DNA from: an uncultured Gemmatimonadota bacterium
GTDB lineage: Bacteria; Gemmatimonadota; Gemmatimonadetes; Gemmatimonadales; Gemmatimonadaceae
Direction: 5' to 3'
DNA: 5,680 nucleotides
Assembly (NCBI GenBank): GCA_946479995.1
Contig: CAMLIU010000122.1
Span: forward strand, 1 to 5,680
The position numbers and the translations under genes are program-made. A model generated the notes under the pieces. That model did no database searches. It was not told the DNA's origin and was given only the letters and a program-made list of their open reading frames with translations. Position 1 is the stretch's first letter. The number at the start of each line of letters is the position of its first letter. Positions 1 through 5,212 of the stretch are shown here, piece after piece.

Positions 1-1350
1 GGCCGAGGGGCGGTTGTGGCCCATCTCGGCGACGAGGAGCGCGGCAAGGCCGGCGACATGTGGCGTGGCCTGGCTGGTGCCTGCAAATCCACTCACACGG
101 TTGCCGTTGATGCACTGAGTGAGGACCGGTGCGCCTGCTGTCGTGAAGCCAGCGATGCGGTACTTTGCGCAATACGACCAGACGTACGACCAGTATCCCA
201 ATCCGTAAGGCCACAGCGAGAGGATCGGGCTGCCATTGCCGCCCGGGCCAGCCACGCTGACCGCGGATCTACCGAAGTTCGAGTAGAAGGAGAACTCATC
301 GGCGTTCCCCGCCGGCGTCGTCGGGCCGACAGCAGACACGCAGATGACATGTGGCTGATCGCAGTAGGTCTTGAGCGTATTGCCATTGTGATCGAGGTCG
401 TCCTCTTCATTGCCGGCCGCGACCACGACCAGCATGCCCTTTCGATTTGCGTAATTGAACACGCGATTGATGAGCGACACGTAGCGCCCGTTACCGGCCT
501 TCGCGAAGCCCCCGCCCAGGCTCATGTTGGCGACGTCCGCCCCATGATCGGCCGCCCAGAGCACGCCATTCAGGACGGCGCTCAGCGAGCCATGTCCGGT
601 CACGTCGAGAACCTTCACGCCAATCAGGGTCGTCTTCGAGCTGACGCCGGCATGTACCAGCGCCTTGCTGCTCACCTGTGTGGCGACGTTGGTGCCGTGG
701 CCATTATAGTCGTCGACCTTGCTGCGACTCGAGAAGAAGGCGTTTCTGATGGCGTCGTCGGTTGCGATGAAGGATGTCGAACGGCTGAGGTCTACGAGAC
801 CGTTGAGGTCAGGGGAGTCGTAGTCGATACCCGTGTCCAGGATCGCCACGGTGACGCCGGCGTCGCCAAGCTTCCCGGCGGACCAGGCGGCGCTCGCATT
901 GATGTCGCGCATGTTCCACTGCCACGAATACCGTGAGGCGCCGGCCGGATTGGCGACACTGTTGATGGACGGATCGGCGACACTCGTCACGTCCGCCTCG
1001 GCGGTCGCGGCGGGAGTATCGAGCGAGATTTCCGTGTCCGGCTGAACTTCGTTCACGCCGCGGATCGCACCGAGCTGCGCAGAAGTGGCGTCGGAGATGC
1101 CGCTTACGACGGCTATGCCAGCTGCGGACTGCACGCTCTCGAGCGTTCCGCCGAGCGCCTGCACGCGCGCCGCAAGGTCCTTGGGAAACCCGCCATTGCT
1201 GGCGAGGATGTAGCGACCCGACGTCCCGCTCATGCTGCGCGAAGCGTCAGTTGGAGCAGTGAAGGGGGCCAGCGGTTCCGGCCGATCAGCCGAGCATCCG
1301 GCGAGCGCGAGCGCGCCGAGGGCGTGGAGGAGGAAGCGTGAGGTGCGCAT
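1..1350 (-). CDS. S8 (subtilisin-family) serine peptidase, predicted lipoprotein, C-terminus cut by window edge
   Basis: This gene reads leftward from ATG at 1350 and stays open through 450 codons to base 1, so the C-terminal end is missing. Residues 1-19 form a lipoprotein signal with lipobox LAGC (Cys19), which implies export and lipid anchoring. Residues about 46-110 resemble an I9 inhibitor propeptide, normally a folding chaperone removed on maturation. The peptidase domain starts near 143 and shows all the S8 catalytic elements: Asp172 in AILDTGID, His218 in NGHGTN, oxyanion Asn314 in AAGNEE and Ser426 in GTSQATPHVAG. The serine motif has Gln where Met is commonest. Between about 370 and 422 there is an insertion rich in Trp and Tyr, with Cys394 and Cys413; Cys330/Cys337 form another possible disulfide. 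The start is supported by AAAGGT six bases upstream and the signal peptide that follows. Likely role is extracytoplasmic proteolysis; the substrate cannot be told. Confidence 0.95.
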   Translation of the reverse strand, partial: MRTSRFLLHALGALALAGCSADRPEPLAPFTAPTDASRSMSGTSGRYILASNGGFPKDLAARVQALGGTLESVQSAAGIAVVSGISDATSAQLGAIRGVNEVQPDTEISLDTPAATAEADVTSVADPSINSVANPAGASRYSWQWNMRDINASAAWSAGKLGDAGVTVAILDTGIDYDSPDLNGLVDLSRSTSFIATDDAIRNAFFSSRSKVDDYNGHGTNVATQVSSKALVHAGVSSKTTLIGVKVLDVTGHGSLSAVLNGVLWAADHGADVANMSLGGGFAKAGNGRYVSLINRVFNYANRKGMLVVVAAGNEEDDLDHNGNTLKTYCDQPHVICVSAVGPTTPAGNADEFSFYSNFGRSAVSVAGPGGNGSPILSLWPYGLGYWSYVWSYCAKYRIAGFTTAGAPVLTQCINGNRVSGFAGTSQATPHVAGLAALLVAEMGHNRPSA

Positions 1351-1356
1351 TACAGT

Positions 1357-1362
1357 ACCTTT
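1357..1362 (-). promoter_or_regulatory. Shine-Dalgarno sequence of the S8 peptidase
   Basis: Read on the minus strand this is AAAGGT, six bases before the ATG at 1350. It supports that start over the later in-frame ATG at codon 40, which would remove the signal peptide. Confidence 0.55.
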
Positions 1363-1449
1363 GGGGAGGAGGATGAGCGACCTACTGACGTGCGAGGAAC
1401 GACCGTCGGGTTTCGCGCCGGCTCGCGGGGAGAAGCGCGGAAAAGGAGC

Positions 1450-1465
1450 AGAGCCCGAAGGCTCT
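1450..1465 (-). other. UUCG-tetraloop hairpin in the likely S8 leader
   Basis: On the minus strand AGAGCC-TTCG-GGCTCT is a perfect six-base-pair stem closed by C(UUCG)G, an exceptionally stable tetraloop. A CTCCTTTTCC stretch follows a few bases later but does not abut the stem, so it is a poor intrinsic terminator. It may stabilise the leader or act in attenuation; which cannot be decided from sequence. Confidence 0.35.
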
Positions 1466-1482
1466 CGAAGTCGTGATGCGCA

Positions 1483-1509
1483 GGTGCGCCTGGTACCGAG
1501 AGGCGCGCC
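1483..1509. repeat. Nine-base inverted repeat in the divergent spacer
   Basis: GGTGCGCCT (1483-1491) pairs with AGGCGCGCC (1501-1509), with one G-U type position and a nine-base loop. It has no T tract on either strand. It overlaps the predicted transcription start of the minus-strand promoter candidate, so an operator role is possible. Otherwise the spacer 1351-1641 shows nothing more than the features listed separately. Confidence 0.3.
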
Positions 1510-1538
1510 AGTCTAGTGCTTCCCAGGGCGCGCTTCAA
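1510..1538 (-). promoter_or_regulatory. Candidate sigma70-type promoter for the S8 peptidase
   Basis: On the minus strand, TTGAAG (1538-1533) is followed by exactly 17 bases and then TAGACT (1515-1510). Each hexamer matches four of six consensus positions and the spacing is optimal. A start near 1503 would give a leader of about 150 bases carrying the hairpin at 1450-1465. Such matches occur by chance and no transcript data are available, so this is only a candidate. Confidence 0.27.
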
Positions 1539-1546
1539 CCACCGTC

Positions 1547-1645
1547 ATGCGAAAGCTCAATGCGCCGCATCACAGGAGTGAGGTGACGCGGAGGCAGCAA
1601 GAACGTAAACACACCCTGTCTGCTTGTCCACACATCTGTTTATGA
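1547..1645 (+). CDS. Possible small leader ORF coupled to the DUF983 gene
   Basis: A 32-residue ORF runs from ATG 1547 to TGA 1643-1645. A better-supported start may be GTG 1583, preceded by AGGAG at 1574-1578 with a four-base gap, giving a 20-residue peptide that begins VTRRQQERKH and ends CPHICL. The stop overlaps the ATG of the DUF983 gene as ATGA. The DUF983 gene has no Shine-Dalgarno sequence of its own, so termination-reinitiation from this ORF would explain how it is translated. The peptide matches nothing I recognise. Short open frames are common in GC-rich DNA, so the support is the overlap plus the ribosome site, not the coding content. Confidence 0.25.
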   Translation: MRKLNAPHHRSEVTRRQQERKHTLSACPHICL

Positions 1646-2037
1646 AAGCTGAGCCCGTCTCCTTTCTCCGCATCTCCGGTCGCGCGCTCAGGCGCCGCTG
1701 CCCGCGCTGTGGATCGGGCGGCATCTGGGACTCCTACTTCCGGATGAAGCACGCATGCCCTACGTGCGGGCAGGTACTCGAGCGAGGTGAGTCGAGCGAC
1801 TTCTGGATGGGCGCCTACACGATCAACCTCGTCGTCGCCGAGCTGATGGCGGTGGCCATCGCGGCGGCGCTCTGGCTGACGCTCTGGCCGCGCGTGTCGT
1901 TCAACGTGCTGTGGGGCGCGTCCATGGTGCTCGCCGTCGTGATGCCCATCCTGTTCTATCCGTTCGCGCGCGACCTGTGGCTGGCGTGGGACCTCTACTT
2001 CCGTCCGCACGAGGAGGGAGACGCGTTTCACCGCTGA
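1642..2037 (+). CDS. DUF983 family membrane protein with two CxxC pairs
   Basis: The 131-residue product has a short basic N-terminus, a zinc-ribbon-like element with CPRCG (Cys20, Cys23) and CPTCG (Cys39, Cys42), then a GESSDFWMGAY segment and two hydrophobic helices at about 59-82 and 87-107, ending in a charged tail. This order and length are typical of DUF983, a family of unknown function. In alphaproteobacteria DUF983 genes are known in cytochrome c oxidase (cta/cox) clusters, which hints at a role in metalloenzyme assembly; that is inference here. The inner membrane is the expected location. TTG at 1624 is an alternative start six codons upstream, but neither start has a clear Shine-Dalgarno sequence; ATG 1642 is preferred and overlaps the stop of a small upstream ORF. 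The copper-protein gene follows after 99 bases on the same strand. Confidence 0.85.
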   Translation: MKAEPVSFLRISGRALRRRCPRCGSGGIWDSYFRMKHACPTCGQVLERGESSDFWMGAYTINLVVAELMAVAIAAALWLTLWPRVSFNVLWGASMVLAVVMPILFYPFARDLWLAWDLYFRPHEEGDAFHR

Positions 2038-2038
2038 G

Positions 2039-2062
2039 CTGACCTGCCACGGGGCACGTCAG
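2039..2062 (+). other. Hairpin just after the DUF983 stop codon
   Basis: CTGACCTGCC (2039-2048) pairs with GGCACGTCAG (2053-2062) around a four-base loop, with one C-C mismatch. It begins two bases after the stop codon but has no T tract behind it. It could stabilise the 3' end or weaken read-through into the next gene; it is not a convincing intrinsic terminator. Confidence 0.3.
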
Positions 2063-2076
2063 TTGCGCGCTTCCTC

Positions 2077-2117
2077 CGCCCACGTCACTCGGCGGGCGTG
2101 GGCGCACTCGTGCACCC
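2077..2117 (+). promoter_or_regulatory. Two overlapping inverted repeats in the leader of the copper-protein gene
   Basis: CGCCCACG (2077-2084) is perfectly inverted as CGTGGGCG (2097-2104), a twelve-base gap apart. A second palindrome, GGGCGCAC-TC-GTGCACCC (2100-2117), has one mismatched pair and shares bases 2100-2104 with the first. They cannot both form as hairpins. They lie 10 to 50 bases upstream of the ribosome site, where an operator would be expected. No regulator can be named from the motif, and I found no convincing -35/-10 pair in 2038-2136. Confidence 0.3.
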
Positions 2118-2126
2118 GACTCTCAC

Positions 2127-2131
2127 GGAGG
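2127..2131 (+). promoter_or_regulatory. Shine-Dalgarno sequence of the NirK-like gene
   Basis: GGAGG sits five bases before ATG 2137. It fixes the start there and not at the in-frame GTG 2098, which has no ribosome site and would add 13 residues in front of the signal peptide. Confidence 0.8.
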
Positions 2132-2136
2132 TTTCG

Positions 2137-3297
2137 ATGGACGAACAGCAACCACCGCTGCTCTCCGAGCTGGTGACCCGACTCGATTCGCCGAGCGACC
2201 GACGCACCTTCCTCTCGCGAGCCGGGCTGCTGACGCTCGCCATCCCCGGCGTGGGCGCAGCGCTCACCGCATGCTCACCCGGTAGCGTGCCCAGTGACAG
2301 CGCGGCCATCAAGGCCGGCACCGTGCCGGACACGGGCGGGCAGGAGCCACGCTCGCGCATCCACAACTCCGACAGCCGGCTCGACTCGTCGCTGCTGAAA
2401 GGCGAGCATCGCGCCGCCACGTCGGCTACCGGGTCGGCCACCCAGGGCGCGTCGTCCGCGGTCTACCAGCGCTACGCGCCCGAGCTGCCGCCCCTTCCCG
2501 CTGGGGGGACGCAGAAGATCCACTGGCACGCGAAGGAAGTGCCCATCCGCATCAGCGACGACACGGTGTTCGCCGCCTGGACGTTCGAGGGGCAGTTTCC
2601 CGGGCCGATCATCCATACGCGCGTCGGCGACACGGTGGAGTTCACGCTGACGAACGACGCGATGATTCCCCACTCGATGGACTTCCACGCGGCGCAGATC
2701 GATCCGAAGCATGCCTTCAAGTCGGTGGCGAAGGACCAGTCGGTGACGTTCACGTTCAAGCCGAAGTGGGCCGGCGCATTCATGTACCATTGCGGGACGG
2801 CGCCGGTGCTGATGCACATCGGGGCGGGGATGCACGGCGCGATCATCGTGTCGCCGCGCGAGCCGCTGCCGCCGGCGAAGGAGTTCGTGCTCGTGCACAG
2901 CGAGCTGTATCTGGACGAGGCGCCGGGCGACACGCACGCGGCGAACTTCCAGAAGATGCTGAACACGATGCCGGACCTCGTGGTCTTCAACGGGCGGCCC
3001 AACCAGTACATCAAGGAGCCGATCCGGGTGAAGGTGGGTGACCGTGTGCGCTTCTGGGTCGTGAGCGCGGGGCCGCAGTACCAGTGTGCCTTCCACGTGG
3101 TCGGCGAGCAGTTCGACACGGTGTACCTCGGCGCGCCGCCCAACTCGTCGATTCGCGGGGTGCAGACGTTCGCCGTGCCGCCCGGCGGCGGGATGGTGTT
3201 CGAGCTCGTCTGCGACATCCCGGGCGAGTTTCCCTTCGTGAACCACAGCTTCGGCCACGGGCAGAAGGGCGCGATCGGGATCCTGCTCGTGGAGTAA
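2137..3297 (+). CDS. nirK: Copper-containing nitrite reductase-like (NirK/AniA-type) two-domain multicopper oxidase, Tat lipoprotein
   Basis: The 386-residue product has two cupredoxin domains, about 128-240 and 247-386. NirK enzymes reduce nitrite to nitric oxide outside the cytoplasm. All expected residues are visible. Type 1 copper ligands are His179, Cys219, His227 and Met232. Type 2 copper ligands are His184, His218 and His370. The catalytic pair is Asp182 and His320. Seven residues separate Cys219 from His227, as in Neisseria AniA, where the blue NirKs have eight. The N-terminus has twin arginines in DRRTFL (22-23), a hydrophobic stretch and lipobox LTAC (Cys46), so Tat export and lipid anchoring are likely. 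A Ser/Ala/Thr-rich linker (about 47-125) separates anchor from catalytic core. The domain-2 end (FHVVGEQFD, FPFVNHS) also matches NirK. Another small-substrate copper oxidase remains possible, since no nitrogen-oxide genes lie nearby. The transcript ends in the terminator at 3356-3392. Confidence 0.85.
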   Translation: MDEQQPPLLSELVTRLDSPSDRRTFLSRAGLLTLAIPGVGAALTACSPGSVPSDSAAIKAGTVPDTGGQEPRSRIHNSDSRLDSSLLKGEHRAATSATGSATQGASSAVYQRYAPELPPLPAGGTQKIHWHAKEVPIRISDDTVFAAWTFEGQFPGPIIHTRVGDTVEFTLTNDAMIPHSMDFHAAQIDPKHAFKSVAKDQSVTFTFKPKWAGAFMYHCGTAPVLMHIGAGMHGAIIVSPREPLPPAKEFVLVHSELYLDEAPGDTHAANFQKMLNTMPDLVVFNGRPNQYIKEPIRVKVGDRVRFWVVSAGPQYQCAFHVVGEQFDTVYLGAPPNSSIRGVQTFAVPPGGGMVFELVCDIPGEFPFVNHSFGHGQKGAIGILLVE

Positions 3298-3309
3298 ACG
3301 CATGAGGGC

Positions 3310-3350
3310 GGCCGCCGCCGAGGCGGCCACCCGCCGGTCAACGGACGGGT
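3310..3350 (+). other. Two small hairpins between the NirK-like stop codon and its terminator
   Basis: GGCCGCC (3310-3316) pairs perfectly with GGCGGCC (3322-3328) around GCCGA. Directly after it, ACCCGCCG (3329-3336) pairs with CGG plus CGGGT (3342-3344, 3346-3350) with one bulged A. Neither has a T tract. With the following terminator they make three hairpins in a row, which could protect the mRNA 3' end. Confidence 0.4.
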
Positions 3351-3355
3351 CCGAT

Positions 3356-3392
3356 GGGCGCGCAGCCAGAAGGCTGCGCGCCCGTTTTCTTC
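3356..3392 (+). terminator. Strong rho-independent terminator of the NirK-like gene
   Basis: GGGCGCGCAGCC (3356-3367) and GGCTGCGCGCCC (3372-3383) form a perfect 12-base-pair stem with an AGAA loop, followed at once by GTTTTCTTC. The opposite strand has no T tract after the stem, so it acts on plus-strand transcription only. It separates the copper-protein unit from the downstream operon. Confidence 0.88.
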
Positions 3393-3407
3393 GTCGCTGG
3401 CCCGGCA

Positions 3408-3426
3408 GATGCATGGTGCATCCATG
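3408..3426. promoter_or_regulatory. Compact palindrome upstream of the downstream operon
   Basis: GATGCA-TGG-TGCATC (3408-3422) is a perfect inverted repeat with a three-base centre. An alternative palindrome, CATGG-TGCAT-CCATG (3412-3426), overlaps it. The region lies just after the terminator and about 110 bases before the next start codon, a fitting place for an operator. The half-site faintly recalls NsrR sites, but the spacing is wrong, so I name no regulator. Confidence 0.33.
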
Positions 3427-3429
3427 AAT

Positions 3430-3445
3430 CGTGACCCGAGTCACG
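3430..3445. promoter_or_regulatory. CRP-like inverted repeat (GTGA-N6-TCAC)
   Basis: CGTGAC-CCGA-GTCACG is a perfect 16-base inverted repeat. Written as GTGA-N6-TCAC it fits the core of sites bound by CRP/FNR-family regulators of the CRP type (TGTGA-N6-TCACA). Its centre is about 100 bases before the start codon at 3537. I see no convincing -35/-10 pair in 3393-3536 to fix its position relative to a promoter. Confidence 0.38.
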
Positions 3446-3527
3446 GCCCCTCTCCATCCGCACCCCGCTCCGGCGGGGGCGGAGCCACGTTACACGCACG
3501 CCGCCACACCCCACCGTGGTGACGGAT

Positions 3528-3531
3528 GGAG
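3528..3531 (+). promoter_or_regulatory. Shine-Dalgarno sequence of the first gene of the downstream operon
   Basis: GGAG lies five bases before ATG 3537. It decides that start over GTG 3516, which lacks a ribosome site and would put charged residues before the signal peptide. Confidence 0.6.
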
Positions 3532-3536
3532 CAGCC

Positions 3537-4256
3537 ATGTCGCTTCGCTGGACCGCATTCGTCGTCGTTCCCTGCATCGCTGCGCAGCTGTGCGGCGCGC
3601 AGGGCGCGCACCCGCATCCCTGTCGCGTGCTCTGCGCGCCGAGCGTGTCCTTGATGCCCGCCGTCCTCAGGACGCACCTCTTCGGCGGGCCGCGGGTACG
3701 TTCGCTCGCCACGGGCGCCGTGCAACGCCTTCCGGGCTCATCGAACTTCGAGCTCATCGTCGCGGTAGCGGCGCGAACGCCGGTCCCGAGGCTCAGTCTG
3801 TTCGGGAGCGTGCAGTGGCTGCCCAACGCCACGGAGCGGCGCAACCCGTTCACGCTCTATACGGCGAGTGAGCTCGGCGAGGCGGTGAAGGCCAATGCGC
3901 CCACCGTGACGATGGGCGCGTCGGTGGCGGTGCTGCCCGCCACGATGACGCAGGGACTGTTCGACCTCGCCGCCAACGTAGGCGACCTCTACAGCCAGGC
4001 CGCGCGCCCCACCGACAAGAGCGCCTACACGCACAAGCTCGATCTCGCGCTGCTGGCGCACCTGCACGCCTTCGCCTGGACTCCGCCCGCCACCTGGCTG
4101 CACCGCGTGACGGTGTTCTCCATCCTCGACTACGTGGCCACCGGCCTGCCGAAGGCGGGGGACGAGGTGCCGGTGGGGCGCGTGTTCGAGACCGACGCGC
4201 GGCCGACGTCACTCATCGTCGGCCTCTCGCTTCCTGTCACTCCTCCAGCACGATGA
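3537..4256 (+). CDS. Exported beta-strand-rich protein of unknown function (possible outer-membrane barrel)
   Basis: I do not recognise this 239-residue protein. Residues 1-23 form a type I signal peptide (basic SLRW, hydrophobic core, cleavage plausible after AQG). The mature start is HPHPC, with Cys29 and Cys33 a possible disulfide. After that, alternating hydrophobic stretches suggest beta strands: about 70-95, 121-134, 140-152, 166-180, 187-202 and 224-234, the last being SLIVGLSLPV. That pattern fits a small outer-membrane barrel or a periplasmic beta protein. No terminal aromatic residue is present, so barrel insertion is uncertain. It is the first gene of the operon, and its TGA overlaps the next ATG as ATGA. 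A role in getting substrate or product across the outer membrane for the downstream dehydrogenase is only a guess. The reading frame is chosen over the competing one at 3431-3871 for its signal peptide and ribosome site. Confidence 0.8.
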   Translation: MSLRWTAFVVVPCIAAQLCGAQGAHPHPCRVLCAPSVSLMPAVLRTHLFGGPRVRSLATGAVQRLPGSSNFELIVAVAARTPVPRLSLFGSVQWLPNATERRNPFTLYTASELGEAVKANAPTVTMGASVAVLPATMTQGLFDLAANVGDLYSQAARPTDKSAYTHKLDLALLAHLHAFAWTPPATWLHRVTVFSILDYVATGLPKAGDEVPVGRVFETDARPTSLIVGLSLPVTPPAR

Positions 4257-5212
4257 CGATGTCCCACACTCCATCTCTTCATCGCGTCGCGGTCGCCGCG
4301 GCCACCATCTTCTGCGGCGCCTGCACGGCGTCGGCGTTCGGCTGCTACCACGCGCCGTCGGGCGCGCCGAGGCCTGGCGAGGAGCCGGTGCGCACCATCG
4401 CCAACGTCGGCTTCGACGAGCCGGAGAACCTCGTCTACGACCCGGCGAGCGACGTCTACCTGGTGAGCAACATCGTGGGCCAGCCGGCGGCACGGGACAA
4501 CAACGGCTTCATCAGCCGCGTCTCGCCGGACGGCCAGGTCATCGCGCTCAAGTGGATCGCCGGCGGGGTGAACGGCGCCGTGCTCAATGCACCGAAGGGG
4601 CTGGCGATTCGCGGCGACACGCTCGTCGTGGCCGACGTGGGGGCGGTGCACCTGTTCGACCGCCGGACGGGGGCGCCGATCGCGACGCACGCGCTGCCGG
4701 GCCTCGTGATGAACGACGTGGCGTGGAGCGCGGATGGCACGCTCTGGATCACCGATACCGGCCCCGATCGCACCAGTACGCCGGTGGACACGACGAAGGA
4801 CCTCGACGCCGTGTGGCAGATCATGCCGGACGGCCGCGTGCGCGCGGTCGCGCGCGGGCTGGCACTCGACCGGCCGGACGGGATCCTGCTCGACGACAAC
4901 GGCGCCCTCGTGACCACCTTCGGCGCCAACCGGATCGAGCACGTGAATGCCCGCGGCGAGCGCGGACAGCAGACCGTGATGACGCTGCCCGGTGGGCGCG
5001 TGGACGGCCTGCGGCGCCTGCCCGACGGAGCGATGGTGGTGACGAGCTGGGATGCGAAGTCGGTGTATCGCGCGCGTCCCGGCGACTCGCTGCGCGTGCT
5101 GCTCACGGACGTGACCTCACCGGCCGGCGTGGCGGTGGACACGAAGCGCGGGCGGCTCGCCGTGACGTCCATGCAGAACAACACCCTGTACCTTCTTCCC
5201 CTACCGCGATGA
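4253..5212 (+). CDS. Exported SMP-30/gluconolactonase-like beta-propeller protein
   Basis: The 319-residue product has a hydrophobic N-terminus ending in ASA (26-28), so signal peptidase I cleavage is likely; Cys31 sits after a poor lipobox (AFGC), making a lipoprotein less likely. The rest is repeated propeller blades with DG turns (SPDGQ, SADGTL, MPDGR, LPDGA). The three metal-ligand positions of SMP-30 enzymes seem to be kept: Glu58 in DEPENLVYD, Asn154 in MNDVAW and Asp209 in RPDGILL. SMP-30 enzymes are calcium- or zinc-dependent lactonases that open sugar lactones; the substrate here is unknown, and a non-catalytic NHL-type propeller is the alternative. The gene starts at ATG 4253 inside the preceding stop codon, with no Shine-Dalgarno sequence, so translation is probably coupled; ATG 4259 is a second possible start. 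It also overlaps the following gene by ATGA. Confidence 0.82.
   Translation: MTMSHTPSLHRVAVAAATIFCGACTASAFGCYHAPSGAPRPGEEPVRTIANVGFDEPENLVYDPASDVYLVSNIVGQPAARDNNGFISRVSPDGQVIALKWIAGGVNGAVLNAPKGLAIRGDTLVVADVGAVHLFDRRTGAPIATHALPGLVMNDVAWSADGTLWITDTGPDRTSTPVDTTKDLDAVWQIMPDGRVRAVARGLALDRPDGILLDDNGALVTTFGANRIEHVNARGERGQQTVMTLPGGRVDGLRRLPDGAMVVTSWDAKSVYRARPGDSLRVLLTDVTSPAGVAVDTKRGRLAVTSMQNNTLYLLPLPR

Noticed and set aside
16..936. Long plus-strand open frame of 306 codons
   Set aside because: It is antisense to the S8 peptidase, whose triad and signal peptide are plain on the minus strand. Its own translation has no recognisable domain.
1583..1611. GTGACG, 17 bases, TAAACA as a plus-strand promoter for the DUF983 gene
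   Set aside because: Only four and three consensus matches, and it would leave a very short leader without a ribosome site. Too weak to list.
2039..2062. Hairpin after DUF983 as an intrinsic terminator
   Set aside because: It has an internal mismatch and no T tract, so it is listed only as a hairpin.
3408..3422. GATGCA-TGG-TGCATC as an NsrR site
   Set aside because: NsrR sites have longer A/T-rich arms and wider spacing; only the ATGCA core is shared.
2275..3444. Long minus-strand open frames (389 and 317 codons) opposite the NirK-like gene
   Set aside because: They mirror a gene with full NirK motifs, are rich in Arg/His or Ser/Pro as antisense GC-rich frames tend to be, and start on the far side of the intrinsic terminator.
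3431..3871. Plus-strand open frame of 146 codons overlapping the start of the operon's first gene
   Set aside because: Its translation is Arg/Pro/Ala-rich and has no signal or domain. The frame from 3537 has a ribosome site, a signal peptide and the coupled stop.
4130..4942. Minus-strand open frame of 270 codons opposite the propeller gene
   Set aside because: It is an antisense frame rich in Arg, Val and His with no domain, and it conflicts with the ATGA-coupled operon on the plus strand.
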